A DNA stretch of 64,000 bases from Saccopteryx bilineata (GCF_036850765.1 NC_089492.1:165724296-165788295), one strand, 5' to 3'. Shown: positions 11,790 through 24,435, numbered from the stretch's first letter. Made by a program: numbers and translations. The notes: generated from the sequence alone by a model not told the origin.

Positions 11790-11905
11790 GTTTTTAATTT
11801 GTATTAAGAAAACTGAGGTTCAGAAAGATTAAGTAATTTGCCCAAAGTCACATAGGTAATAAATAATGGGAGTAGGACATATTTGCACTCAGGTTTGTGC
11901 AAAAC
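11790..11905 (+). repeat. MIR fragment, 3' part
   Basis: GAAAACTGAGGTTCAGA, AGTAATTTGCCCAAAG and TCACATAGGTAATAA are the MIR central block and continue the fragment at 10910. Confidence 0.85.
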
Positions 11906-12608
11906 TCATAGTAGTTCCCTGGGCCTGTGGGATCAGATAGGGTTAATGAAGGAAGCCAAGCTTTCAATCAGAGAATGAACATCCATTGGAGATGTCCTAT
12001 TGCCACACACAGAACTCTTTTAATTGAAAACCTGGAGTTTTGAGTACCTAGCAAAATTTATTTCCCTGCTGTGTAGATTGCAGTGAGGCTCCATCAACAC
12101 CCCTTCACAGGCAAAGGTCTAGGGAAGGAGCCTCAGCCCCTTCGCTAATATGGCTACTTTGCTCAGGAAGACAGCCTCGGGTGGGTTGGACCTCTGAGTC
12201 TCTGGAGCCCTGTCTCAGGCAGTTATGTGAAAGGGAAAATGCTCTCCTTTTGTATTAGCATGATTAAATTCTTAGGTCTATTTTTGGTAACAATTCTGCT
12301 ACCATAGCTAAAAGAAATTGGTAGCAGGATTGGGGGTTGGGGTAAAAAAAGGATCATTATAAAATTCTAAAATCCTTGAGCAACAAGAAGAGTAGGAAAC
12401 TAAAGCAAAATCTACCCAAAGTTTGAGATGTTAGGAAAAGTGGGAAGGGAAATGTGTCTGCCTTTGGCCTTTCATCTACATTGACTAGCAGTGCAGTGGT
12501 ACAGGAACTTATATGTGGAAAACATAAATGTCCTGACCCCCCCCCCCAAAAGTTGCATTTCTAGGCAGTGGCTCTAAAGCTGCAGTAAGTTTCATTCAGG
12601 TGCCATTA
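11906..12608. other. Unassigned sequence
   Basis: No feature recognised apart from a C run at 12537-12547. Confidence 0.5.
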
Positions 12609-12622
12609 AAAATTCCCTGCTG

Positions 12623-12923
12623 GACCTGACCAGGTGGTGGCTTAGTGGATAGAGCAATGACCTGGCATGCTGAGGTCCCAGGTTTAAAACCCCGAGGTCG
12701 CCAGCTTGAGCAAGGGGTCTCTGGCTTGAGCCCAAGGTTGCTGGCTTGAGCAAGGGGTCACTGACTCGGCTGGAACCTACCAGTCAGGGCACATATGAGT
12801 ATGTTCAGCAATCAATGAACAACTAAAGTGCCTCAATGAAGAATTAATGCTTCTCATCTCTCTCTTCCTGTTTGTCCCTGTCTGTCTGTCTCTCTTGCTT
12901 GAAAAAGAAAAAGAAAAAAAAAG
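12623..12923 (+). mobile_element. tRNA-derived SINE (type B)
   Basis: It begins CCTGACCAGGTGGTGGC, followed by TTAGTGGATAGAGC, and ends in a GAAAAA-rich tail. The flanks ATTCCCTGCTGGA and GTTCCCTGCTGGA are its target duplication. The B box is decayed. Confidence 0.92.
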
Positions 12924-12937
12924 AGTTCCCTGCTGGA

Positions 12938-13946
12938 CAATGGATGACAATTTAGCTGTTATCCAATTAAAGATGGCATTTTCCTTCCAGGTTTTAGATA
13001 GCCTCAACTAACTGCTTTAAATTAGGGAGGGTGGGAGGAGCAGAGGATAAAGGTCTATGAAAGTGAAAGACCTGAGGCTTCAACTTTAAAAGTTGTTTTT
13101 AGACAAGATCTTTGGTTGTTGTTACTTGTGATGGAACTGATAAGAGGCACTGAGTCTCTGGGAAATTGCATTGCCAAAGAAACCATAGCTGGACCCGCAA
13201 AAGCCTGTGCCTCCTCAATGCCTAAAGCAACCCTTGTGCCTCCAAATCTGCACGAGCAGGAAACAGGCTATGATAGCTGTGCCCCTCCCCACAAAGGGCA
13301 TACTGGCCACTTCCTGCCTCAGTGATGGCTGGCCATGCAGGATAATGGATGCAGGAGGATCTCCCAGAGGACAGTTGCTGACCTCCTCTGTTTGGGAAGA
13401 CAGTCTCCTTTATTCTTGCTCAGCAGGATTGGGTAATTGCTGTGGACTGTGACGTCAGGGGCTTTCCCATTTTCTGAACGGTAGTCTTAATCGTGGTTTT
13501 CCTGTTCATACTCCATCACTGTATGTGTAGCTCGGTAGGAGGCAGAAAATTAGTCTTTTAGTTTGTGGTTTGCAAGATCGTGGACTCAATCTGGACTCAA
13601 ACAGGGAGACTACACATGATCCAGAGATATTGGTTTTGAGCTGGAGGCAGTCCCTGGAAAAGATTTTAGCGTTTCTTCTTTTGGGGAGGAATATGTTCTG
13701 TGCAGGAGAAGAAGAGTGTGTATATATTTTGGGGAGGTCAAATGGATAAACTGCGGCAGAGATTCCTTAATTATCTCAAAACAGTTGTTTTACCTCTGTT
13801 TTATGGTATTGGTACCCACAATATTTAGCTGGGCATATGCTTCTGGAAGGATTCTATTTCCCAATCTTTTTGACTCCCTTTTAGTAAGATAAGGTCATGT
13901 TATTAAGGTCTGGTGAATTGGATATAAGTAATAGTGTGAGTATCTT
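12938..13946. other. Unassigned sequence
   Basis: I recognise no exon or repeat. The frames at 13116-13452 carry no known motif. Confidence 0.45.
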
Positions 13947-13961
13947 CTAGCATGCGTTCTT

Positions 13962-14316
13962 TCTTTTTTTCTTTTCTTTTCTTTTTTTTTTTTAAGCGAG
14001 AGGAGGGGAGATAGTGAGACAGACTCCCACATGTGCCCCAACCAGGATCCACCCAGCAACCCCCATTTGGGGCTGATGCTCGAATCAACCAAGCTTTTTT
14101 TAGCATCTGAGGCTGATGCTCCAACGAGCTAAACTCAATGCCCAGGGCCATGCTTAAATGAACTGAGTTACTGGTTGTGGGAGGGGAAGGAGGAAAAAAG
14201 AGGATGGGGGGAGAGAAGCAGATGTTTGCTTCTCCTGTGTGTCCTGTCTGGGAATTGAACCTGGGACATCCATATGCCAGGCCAATGCTCTATCCACTGA
14301 GCCAACCGGCCAGGGC
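13962..14316 (-). mobile_element. Ves-type SINE (type A), diverged
   Basis: The minus-strand head GCCCTGGCCGGTTGG is followed by TTCAATTCC at the B box and a body with deletions. The flanks CTAGCATGCGTTCTT and CTAGCAAGTGTTCTT form a target duplication with three changes. Confidence 0.9.
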
Positions 14317-14331
14317 CTAGCAAGTGTTCTT

Positions 14332-16060
14332 AAAGGGAAAGAGGTGTTGTTCCTTCTTTGTCATTTTCTTCTTTCATCTGACTAGAATAGGACTGTGAGG
14401 GTTGGAGCTAAAGTAGCCATTTTGGACTGTGAGATGATTCAGGAACAGATGATTATGCATGGCAAAAATTAAGAAAAGAAATCTGAATCTCTGATACTGT
14501 GGAACACTTTACAATCTGTAAACCATTCATCATGTTTATATGAAAGAGAAGTAAACTTCTATGTTGTTTAAGCCACTATTTTTCCTGCTGCCAAATGTAA
14601 TCCTAATACATGAGAAATAACTTTCTTAATTTACCCTAATTTTCCTAAAATGAGCATATATGGGAAGCTGAAAGTGGTTCAGAGAACATGGATTGAAATA
14701 AATATGATGCTGTTGTATCCTATGATGCGTAAGTTTCAGGAGAATCCCCTGCTCAGGGAATTCATGTTCTATAATACCACAATTTACAGCATTATCTGTT
14801 TCTCCAGAGACACAGATACCTATCCCTTTGCATTAACTGGAACTTGCACTGGAACTTCAGAAACCAATTCATTGATTTCTCCAGGTTCCAGCCAGAAAGC
14901 TTGTCTGCAAAGCTCCCTATTAGAAAACTGTCTGCCGGGTTGGTTTAGGACAAATTACCCACCTGGCCCAGAATACTTGTGGCTCTGGAAAATAACTGAA
15001 CTATTCTACTCTCTTTAAAGTAAATCCATTAACAACTGTTTAAATTTTGTTCTAATTTAGTATAAATCTATTTCTACTTCTTAATACCTTATATCCCCAT
15101 TGACTTCAGTTTTATGTGGAAATTTTTATATTCTACTTCTTCCAAATTATATTTGATAATTGTGAGGCAGTTTAAGCCTGCCTCTGATTCCACATCATTA
15201 CTTAATCACTTGTTATTCCTCAGTATAACATTAATTCAGTGATTCTGCCATTGGTCACCTAGATATCACTAGTTCCTTTCTGTTTTCTGTTCTGTACAAT
15301 GATATTGCTTGTTTATAAAACTTGCTTTAAAATTACCAAGGAGAAAGTGCTACTCCAAGATAAAGTGCTGTGTTGTTTTTCCCTTGGAAATATGCCTTGG
15401 CTCAAATTTGAACTTGGGGTATAAAGTGTAAGAGATTCTAGCAGGGGTAGTCCAGTTCTGACATGCACTGTTAGATGTACTACTTCCCAGCCAATCATTA
15501 TGCAGCTCAGGGGAGATGGGAGAGGAGACACAGGCAGGGAAGGGGCGAGCTTTAGTCAGGGCTGCCAGAAAAGGTTCCAGTTCTCCCTCTCTCTTTCCCT
15601 TTCTCATTTCATTCTTTTTCAAGTTTCCAGTTCTTTTTCTCTCACCACTTCTCCTCCCTTTCTGCCTTCCTTCTACCCACAAAGCACTGTCTCGAATATG
15701 GGAAGGGAACAAACAAAACCCTGTGCCCTGTGTAACCACAGGCTAATGGAGGCGACAGTCAATTTTTAAAGAAACAACAACACATAAATAGTCATAGAAG
15801 TAAAAAATAAAATAAAGTAGAAAAGTAAAATAAAGTAAAAATAAAATAAAGGAAGTATGGGGGAGGATGGAGAAAGTTTGGTCAGGCTAGCCAGGGAGGA
15901 CTCCTTGAGAAGATCAATTTTTAGTTAAGAGGTAAGCCCAGTGGGGAGTTAACCTTGTGGCTCCTGGGGGAGGGGGCTGCGACTCCACAGGCCCTGACAT
16001 GGCAGTGTGTCTGGAAGAGGCAAGACTACAGAGGCAAGTGTCGCTGGGACAGAGAGAAGG
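14332..16060. other. Unassigned sequence with pyrimidine-rich tract
   Basis: A CT-rich strand asymmetry runs from 15575 to 15675 and AAATAAAG-type repeats from 15795 to 15850. A 122-codon frame at 14650-15018 has no motif I know. Confidence 0.45.
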
Positions 16061-16089
16061 AAAGGAAGCAGCTTGAAAGGATGTTAAAG

Positions 16090-16420
16090 AGGATGGGTGC
16101 CGGTGAGCAGGGCCTTGTGGGTCAGAGAAAGGACTTTGAGTACCATCCTGGATGAGACGGGAGCCACTAGAAGAGCTGAAGGATAATGAAATTTTGGCTT
16201 ATTATGACTTAACAAGATCTCCCAGTTGAAAACAGAGAAGGTAAAGGCTGAAATGGGTTTTTGCAACCATGTAGGACAGAGATCATGGCGGCTTGGATCT
16301 GGGTGCTGGCGGTAGTAAATGGTAAGGGAAAGGTTGAATTCTGGGTTTATTTTGAAAGTGTAGGTAGTGATAGACTGAATTTGGGTTGAGAGAGAAAGAG
16401 AGGAATCAAGAATGATACCA
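16090..16420 (+). repeat. Ancient mammalian repeat (later part)
   Basis: GGGCCTTGTGGGTCAGAG, ATGGCGGCTTGGATCTGGG and GAGAGAGGAATCAAGAATG match in order an old repeat I have met in many mammals but cannot name. The region is not coding. Confidence 0.5.
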
Positions 16421-16517
16421 AGATCTAAGCCACTAGAAAATAAAGAAACCATGAATTGAGATGGAGGATACTATAGAAGGAACAATCTGAGGAAAATTTT
16501 TGGTACTCCTTTCTAAT

Positions 16518-16570
16518 TTCCTCCCTCCCTCCTTCCTTCCTTCCCTCTCTCCCTCCCTTTCTCCCTTCTG
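16518..16570. repeat. Pyrimidine (CTTC/CCTC)n tract
   Basis: An almost pure C/T stretch, read as purine on the other strand. A simple repeat. Confidence 0.88.
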
Positions 16571-17927
16571 TCCTTCTTATTGAAGAAGATGTCTCCCTAC
16601 TTAGTTGAAGATTCAATTAAAGGGCCCAGTTATTTCCCAAAGGGCATCATTCAGGACCCCATAAATTGGTAATAGCTGAAAGTCCAAAGGGAGAATCTGT
16701 AACCAACATCCAAATCTGTAACCAACATTTTATGTCTAGGGGTCCCAGAGTGCAAACAACTGTCCAGTCCTGTTCAGTCCTCTCTTAGTATGTTTACTGG
16801 GCATAGAGATGCTTCCTGAGCCAACATGGGTCATGCTCAAAACATGTAAGTTGTGTAGTCTCCTCCTCTTGTAACAGCAACAGGTCCTAGGATGGCCTGC
16901 CTTGTCTTGTGATAGCATCTTTCTGAGGATTGGCTTACTCACCACAATTATGCTCAATGATGGGTATTCTCAACCCAATAGCCGGACTGCTCAAATCTGC
17001 TGGGATCCCTCAATTCTATTGCTTTCTCAAGGAGTGATAGCATCTCAGGGGCACACAACAGCAGAAATTTGGGCTGAGGAATAATACTGCCTCAAGATGA
17101 CTTAGAAACTTGGTAGAAGAAAATGATGAGTCAAAAACCTAGTAGCATCACAGTCATTTCAGTGGAAGTTAAGAATTTCAGGAAGTTGAAGTAATTCCAG
17201 AATCATTCAAGCCTGGAGAGTTGAGGTGGTCCTGAGTCTACTGCTCCAGATCCTTCAGTGCGTGCTCAGTCATGAGGACCTCACTGCCTAACTGCTTTCA
17301 GCCAGGAGAGGGGGGAATAAAAGAGTAAGCCTCCAGGGTTTGTCAGGGGTGTGCTGCTGAATGTTTAATCACTGGCTCCCCTGGGGTGTTATGGGCTTGG
17401 AGGGAAGCTCTGATTGTTTGCCACTTCCCATAGTGTAAATGCTCCTTCTATGAGAGATTTCAAGTTCCCAATGTGGCATCACTGAAGTGGAATTAGAAAT
17501 GCATAACAGCTCATAAAGTTTTCGCCACGCAGATACAATGGATGTAAATACCTCAAGAGCAGAGATAATAGTAAAATGTGATAAAAATAATTAGTAAGTG
17601 GTGATTTTTGATAACCTTTGTTTTAATAAAATTGTTTAATTGAAAGTTCATATAATTTAATATTTAAAAATGGCTCTACTTAACAACTGGCTTGCAAAGC
17701 TCCTAAAAAGTTAACCATCAGTTCTTATAAGCTAGTACGAGCCAGCTCCAGAGCACCCCTGGATTCTCCTTATAGCTCTGACCAGCCAGCTCTTGTCCAC
17801 ACATACACAGCCACTTCCCTGGTGCCAGCTTGTGCCACCTGGCGGGCCTGTCTGAATTTATGAGTATCCAGCTGTTTGGTAAAGCTTGATACTGAGGGTT
17901 AGCAATACTGGGTGGGTGCTCTCCAGC
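16571..17927. other. Unassigned sequence
   Basis: No supported feature. The short frames at 16736-17084 look accidental. Confidence 0.45.
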
Positions 17928-18023
17928 TTCATGGGAACGATACTGCCTAGCCTCATGGGAACTTTACTGCCTAGCCTCATGGGAACTTTACTGCCTAACT
18001 TCATGGGAACTTTATTGCCTAGC
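17928..18023. repeat. Four-copy 24-bp minisatellite
   Basis: The unit TTCATGGGAACTTTACTGCC plus TAGC occurs four times without gaps, with only a few differences between copies. Being a multiple of three, it gives an eight-residue peptide repeat on the minus strand, but no gene context supports translation. Confidence 0.9.
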
Positions 18024-18568
18024 CCCTGAGTCATGCCACCATGCCATATACTGCTAACTTGGAACGACAGGAGCAAGCAGGGACTTGAACTTTAATCCTT
18101 TCCCTTGTAGGAGGCACTGGATTCTCAGGCAAATGAGCTGTCCCCTTTCAGAACATTCGGGTCTGCATGGGAAAGAGGGAGAAGAAAGGAAGAGAGGAGA
18201 AAGGAAAAACTCTTGTCACAACTTCTCTCTGGACAAAGGGCCGACTTGTCCTACGTGTATATAACAAACAGAGATTGTGAGTGACATTGTCGAGTAAGGA
18301 CTATCTGTGATTTGTCCTTCTTCAGGACAATGGGTCCTACACCACTGTACAATGTCTGCAGGAGGCCACTTAGAGGTTCTTCACAGAACAAGGAAGACAC
18401 ACTTCAGTTTGATTTTCTGTCCTTAACTATAAAGACAAGCAGCCCCCACTGCAGGAAAGAAAAACACAAGTTTAATTGATGGTTATCCCTTTGGAGAAGA
18501 CCCTGGTCCCTGTCCCTCCTTCTTGTCTTCCTCCTGCCTCCACTTCCTTCCTTCTCTAAGGAAGGAAG
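18024..18568. other. Unassigned sequence
   Basis: A purine-rich stretch lies at 18170-18212. Nothing else is recognised. Confidence 0.45.
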
Positions 18569-18613
18569 TATTTATGTGTAGTATATTTATGTGTAGTATA
18601 TTTATGTGTAGTA
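18569..18613. repeat. Three-copy 15-bp tandem repeat
   Basis: TATTTATGTGTAGTA is repeated three times exactly, immediately next to the tail of the SINE that follows. Confidence 0.92.
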
Positions 18614-18616
18614 TTT

Positions 18617-18764
18617 TTAAAAATTGATTTGAGAGAAAGAGAGAAACATTGTTGTTCTACTGGTTTATGCATTTATTGGTTCATTCTGGTATGTGCTTTG
18701 GGGATTGAACTCACAACTTCAGTATATTGGGACAATGCTCTACTGTGCTATCTAGTCAGGGATG
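18617..18764 (-). mobile_element. Old short Ves SINE (type C)
   Basis: The minus strand shows CCCTGACTAGATAGC and TAGAGCATTGTCCC, then the CAATAAATGCATAAACC region. It is heavily diverged. Confidence 0.78.
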
Positions 18765-20078
18765 TAGAGCCTTCTTAAATCATGCTAATAAAGGCTAAGA
18801 TTGCCCCAATGACTAAGAGGAGAATCTATTCTTGTTTCCATTCACTTCTTTCTCTACAAATCTGCTGGTGTGCTCTTTTAAAAATGCAAATCAAAAGATA
18901 ACCCAATTCTCTTTCTCCTTTCCTCCCCTTCCTTCCCATTCCCTTCTTTTCTCTTACTATCTTTGAAATATATTTGTTGGCTTCCTTGCTTTCTTTTTTC
19001 ATTAAAAAATCCTGGGTGAGGTAAGTGGCCTGTTCAGAGGACATAAACTAAGGAGGAATGAGCCAAGGGTTATGACCCAATGGTGTCAGGAGATTGGCTA
19101 CGTACAGGTATACTGAGAAAATGAGAGCCAGGTTTATCACTGTTGAAGCAGGCAGCACACATATAGCAAAGGGGAAACAAAAACAAACCTCATGAGTTGA
19201 TTGAAACTGGAGCTATCAGTAGTTTAGACTGATAAATGATAGATACATAGATAGATAGACAGATAGATGGATATAGAAATGCAAAGAGCTGTGTGTGTGT
19301 GTATGCACACATATATCTTCTAGCTCTGTGTAGTAACAGAACCTAGGAGGACTGACATCCCTAATAGCAATGAGTACACTTAGTGCTCAGATGGTTCCCT
19401 GCACTATTCTACACTGTAAGAGCCTTGAAGGAATTGCTGATTCCAGAGATGAAGCAGGGAAAGAACGAGGTAGGTCTAGAACATCTTATTGTACCAAAAT
19501 GTAAAGAATTTCCCCAACAATAATGAATCTTTGTCAAAAGGACACAGAAACTGTCTTGAAGTAGCTTCTATGACCAAATCTGGGACAATTTGGGAGTCAA
19601 AACAAATAATGATAAATCATTGAGTAAAATAGAAGATTATGAGTCCATAAAGATATAGTCATATAAACAAATAAATGTGAAGAAAATTGTTGCTTGTAGT
19701 AAAAAGTCAACCAATAAATGCAAAAGAAAAAATGGTATTAGAAAGTCACCATTTGACAATCATAAGTAGGTGATGGTGAATATGGTTCACAGTGGAGTAG
19801 AGTGAGGGAAGAGCCCAAGGCACCCACCCCTCCCATCGTGGAACATCCCTGGATCAGGGTGGCTGACAGCGCTCGGGCAGGTGTCCCTCAGCATCGCATC
19901 TGTGTTCATATGGCTGACCTGGGTGCACACCTCTGTTCATCTCCTGTGCTCTGTCTCTTTCCTTATCACTCATGATCTTTCTAATTCATGCACTTCAACT
20001 AAATTATATGGAAAAAATTTAAAAATTTTCCTTGGAATTATGCATCATATTATATCTTCTAATAAAATAATGATATAA
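18765..20078. other. Unassigned sequence with GATA microsatellite
   Basis: A (GATA)n-like stretch at about 19230-19272 and a short GT stretch at 19291-19302. The rest is unplaced. Confidence 0.5.
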
Positions 20079-20310
20079 TAACAGCTAATATGTACTGAGT
20101 GCTTATTATGTGCTGGGTGCTTCCCATTCTTCCTTTTTTTAAAAAAAAATTTTTTTTTGAGAAGAAAAGAGAAGAGGAAAGGGAAGGGAAGGGAAGGGAA
20201 AGTAAGGCTCTTCCATTTAATGTTTAAAACAGTCCTAGGAAAGACTCTTTTTATCCATGCTTTACACATGAGGACACTTGGGTCCAAATCATGAAATAAT
20301 AACTTAGTGA
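20079..20310 (+). repeat. MIR SINE interrupted by A/G-rich insert
   Basis: ATAACAGCTAATATGTACTG and CTTATTATGTGCTGGGTGC, then at 20215 TTTAATGTTTAAAACAG and on to ACACATGAGGACACTTG. The insert at 20133-20204 is AAAAA/TTTTT and GGGAA repeats, possibly an old SINE tail. Confidence 0.82.
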
Positions 20311-20791
20311 GATAAAGGAGCTGGCTTATAAATGCCAATACTGTGATTGATTCAAGGGGTGGGGTGGGGGAGTGCTTCAGGCAAGCCCCACAGAGATCAA
20401 GTCCAAACAATGGAACTCAGGCCCACTCAGCTTTGGGCACTTGTCTTCTGGTGACATTTACATCTTCAAATACAGTTTTCTTCTCCTACACCTGCTCAGT
20501 GCCTGTGATGGCCTGAATTGGGCAGGGAGTAGAGAAGTTGGGTGAGGGGGACAATGGGAGAAGTCAGTCCAAGTGCAGTCAATAGGTATATTCATCTGTA
20601 GAGAGTTTAAAAATAATAATAAAACCAACTGAAAGCCCTCTGGTTTGTATTTTCACCATTGATCACGGCAATTCTAAACAACATCAGTGAGGAAATGCTC
20701 TTCTCAGGCAATGGCTGACTTTTATATCCTTTACCACCTCGGAATGCCACTGGTTGGCTGAAATCCTTCTTACTAGTGAGCCTACCCTAGT
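20311..20791. other. Unassigned sequence
   Basis: No feature recognised. Confidence 0.45.
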
Positions 20792-21118
20792 CTTTTTTTT
20801 TTTTTTTTAAGAAAGAGAGAGAAAGGAAGGGAGAGAGGGGAGTGAGAAAAGAAATGAGAAGCATCACCTCCTAGTTGTGTGTCACTTTAGTTGTTTTTAT
20901 TGATTGCTTCTCATACATGCCTTTACTGGGGAGCGGGGTCAGGTGGAACCAGTGACCTCTTGCTCAAGCCAGAGATCTTGGAATCATGTTGATGATCCTG
21001 CTCTTAAGCCGGTGACCTCGATGAGCCTGCACTCTAGCCAGGGATCTCAGGGTTTGGAACCAGGGCCCTCAGCATCCTGGGTCAATGCTCTATCCACTGT
21101 GCCACCACCAGTCAGGGC
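20792..21118 (-). mobile_element. tRNA-derived SINE (type B), old
   Basis: The minus strand opens GCCCTGACTGGTGGTGGC and carries CAGTGGATAGAGCATTG. Its T-rich tail faces left at 20792-20808. Confidence 0.88.
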
Positions 21119-23943
21119 CCAGTTTTGAATTTAGAATTTTCAATGCCTTCACATAATAGATGCTTAATGAACATTAAATTGGAAAACATAAACTTGAACT
21201 CAGGTAAGTGTGTGGCCCTTTAAAACTGTGCTGGAGCTCCCCCCACAACTTGCCTGAGTGTCACCTATCACAAAGAAAACTTGCAGCAACACAGGCTCAC
21301 TCTGTTAGAACAGGAAAATGGAGGCAATCACCCAAGATATATGTAGGCAAAGTTGGAGCTGCGCCCGAATGACATAGACAGCTGCCCTCATTTTTCACTC
21401 TGCGTTGGCAGTGGTTATCGGGCACACCACCAAGTGATTTTATTTATATATTTTATTTCCTTTTTTTGGAAAAACAGAAATCACCTCATAATTCAGAATA
21501 TTAAAGGATCCATTAGTTCTAGTTGGGCTAGGGATCCTAAGGGAAATTAAGCACTTAGAAAACTCTGCTGCACAGACACAGGCCATACTCTCAGATTACC
21601 CAAACCAGCTCCTAATTGGGACCAGCTGGCGGGATGAAAACAGCGGCCCCTGCACCAAGCCGGGAATCATGTTACAAATTCAGGCTAGAAAGTAGCTGTT
21701 CTTGTTCTATTAAGAGTTAACACTTGAGAGGTCAAAGGAATACTAGTTAGGAGCTGGGATTTAAATTGGCTACATAGAACCTGAAAACAAAGGGTGTTCA
21801 TAATAGCAACTGCAGCTCCGAACTTTAGGGCATGTATGAAAGAACTGAGTCGGCTGTCCAAGCTGGAGCACCAGCTACCTTTTACTTTGTCTTTCCAAGA
21901 TGGGCATAATTGATTGCGTACTGCCCAATAGCTTTCCTTTTCCCCAAATTATTTCCTCTTAGAAAGAAGGACAGACTTCCCTATCTGTGCACTAGGAGTA
22001 AGGTGGTCTTGAAATGAATGGTGCCTGTGACACGTGGTATTTCCTCATCTCAAGTGTTTCTTGAGCACTGCTTTCTCCTGCTTGCTAGATAGGCTGCTCA
22101 GAACCTTCCCCAGTCTGGAGCCTGAACTCAGGTTGCGTGCTTGGAGAGCAGGCGATGAGTCTGCCCTGGGATCTGGAGGCAATGAAACAAACCCTAGGAA
22201 TGACCGCACACTTTGTCAGTAGAGCCAAGTGGCCTCGGGGGGCTGTTGGTGGCTGGTGGCTGTGGTGCCAGTGGCACTGTCCCACCCGAGTGGCTCTCAG
22301 TGGTGTGAACGTGGCTGTCTTCGTAAGTGCCAGTCTCCTTGGGTTCCAGTCTGTTGGCCGAGCCAGATTCCAGGCTTCCTGTCAAGTCTGTGAACTACTT
22401 GATTGCTTTCCAATAATTTTTTTTCTTTTTTGCTTAACAGAGTCAATTTCTGGTGTCAGAAACCAAGAACCCTGACTGGTACAGCATCTGTCCCTAGGAA
22501 ACTGACTCCAGTACTTACTTAAAGGGGAGAAAGAGAGATAAAAGAAAGCAGGAGAAGCAGGAAAAGGAAAGGAATGAGGCAGCAGCACAGAGAAGCATTG
22601 TGGAAGTGTGGGGTTAAGAAGGCGAGGACAGCCACCGTGGAGGGAGCAGTGCGGGGAGGGGGGCACTAACCAAATAGGCCAAGTAAGATGGAACAACACA
22701 GAAGGGCTCGTTGGCCTTGTTAATGCCTGTTATGGAAGCCTCAGAGGAAAGTGCCAAAGTGGCCTCCCTGAGGAATATCTACATTACTGTTTGTGGCAGA
22801 CACTGTGGTTTAAATGGTTTTATGTGACTGTTTCAGAAACAACAATTCCTTGATTTGGATTTGCTTCTGGACATAACCGAAGATGTTAGCTGTCACTCAT
22901 ACATTTATCAAATGTACTGCATGCTTGGAAACACACATATATGTGCCTGCATATGCATGCCATGATATGATAAATACATGCAAGAGAAACATGCATCTCG
23001 GGTTAGTCTTATGGGGGGGGAATTTTATGTAACAAGGCTATTTAATATCTCAAAGGGAAAACATTACTTACTATGCCATATTACCATATTTGTTTTATTG
23101 GGAAGACAGCATGAAGAATATTTAACAATTAATAGAATCATAGGAAAAATTATGATTAAGTGCCATCTGCTGGCTTCTGTGAGTCTTATTTTTATGCAGC
23201 CTCAAGCCTGTCCTCATAATTATCAAGTCTCTCTCCAGCTGAGGGTGAACCTGCTTGTTCTATGTGTGGCCTTTTAATGGAGGCTGTATTTTGTGGCTGT
23301 ATTTTGTATGTGTGTGTGTGTGCGTGGGTCTGGGTCTGGGTGAATGAGGTTAATTTGGGAGGACAAATTCACCTTACAGAAATTCATTTCCCTCTAAATT
23401 CTGATTTGAGAGAGCAGACTAAGGTTTATTTTAAAATTCTGTTTTCATAGCAGATTGCAAAAGCTCCGTGTGCTTAGCATGTGTATAAGGGGGAAGGCAG
23501 AGGGATGATTCTTTGAAAGTGACTTTCATTTCTGTTTCAATCCTCTCCTCTGATAATGTATATGGTTTGCATCTCAAAAGCTCCACCTAGCTTATGGCAG
23601 GTGAGGACTTTTCACATCTCATTTTGATGACATTGCAATAAGCAAGTGTCTAATGGTTCAGAAGTCAGTGGAGAGGGAAACAGATTGCATGTGAGCACAT
23701 TTGACCTCTTCCTCTGTGCCTAGCTGGAGCCTGGGCTGGAAGTGCTCAGCAGAAAATAGATCTTGCTGTTAGTAAATTACCATGACTTGAGTTTACATGG
23801 TCAGTCAATAGGCGTGGGTCATCTCTCCTCTCCAAGCAGACCCATGAGCTGATGATTTATTTGAGTGACTCACATTTCAAATTCATTGTTTGTCTTTGAT
23901 TAATGAGATTGATTGTCAGTTGTTTTCAAGTAATAAAATAATA
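21119..23943. other. Unassigned sequence
   Basis: The longest stretch without an assigned repeat in the first half. A splice-acceptor-like tract (T-rich then CTTAACAG) occurs at 22420-22440, but the frames beside it are short and lack a matching donor or known motif. GT and GGGTCT repeats lie at 23308-23340. Confidence 0.4.
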
Positions 23944-24019
23944 TACTGCTCACAAATATTAGGGGATTTTTATAGCTTCATATTCATTTTGAAATATCCC
24001 CCAATTTTTGTGAACAATA
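23944..24019. mobile_element. Palindromic mariner-like MITE
   Basis: The ends TACTGCTCACAAATATTAGG and, inverted, TATTGTTCACAAAAATTGG pair along most of the element, giving a hairpin of about 76 bp with TA at both flanks. Such short palindromes occur in mariner-derived families. The family name is not determined. Confidence 0.65.
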
Positions 24020-24435
24020 TAGTTACCATTTATTAATTGCCAAATATGTACCAGAAACTGAATAGACTATTTAGAAATACATGAATGTATAAAAATATTT
24101 ATATATTTGAAATAGTCTTAGAATTTCACAATATATAATATCAAGGAAGTATCCTTTGTTATTTTAATGTTACATTTGATACATATAAAAATATAAGTAA
24201 TATATTTGTGTTATAAAGTATAATAATAAAATGAATCGATCATGTGGCTGAAGATTACCACCAGAATCTCACCAGGACTATTGCCTTGGGGTAGATTCCT
24301 TTTTGTGCATTAGTTTCATTTCTTATACTCTTATGACATAAGTGGTATTCTCCCCACTTTACAGATTGGTAGATTGAGGCTCAGAAAGAGAAAGCAACTA
24401 CTCAATCACACACAGCTTATAGGTGGGCCAAGTGG
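24020..24435 (+). repeat. MIR fragments split by AT-rich DNA
   Basis: TTACCATTTATTAATTGCC is a MIR start. CCCACTTTACAGATTGG and TTGAGGCTCAGAAAGAG near 24352-24390 are the MIR centre. AT-rich sequence and unplaced bases lie between. Confidence 0.68.

Noticed and set aside
17928..18023. CRISPR-like array
   Set aside because: The 24-bp units are directly adjacent with no spacers, and the genome is mammalian.
22420..22475. A splice acceptor and exon
   Set aside because: The T-rich tract followed by AACAG is common by chance; no conserved peptide or donor follows.
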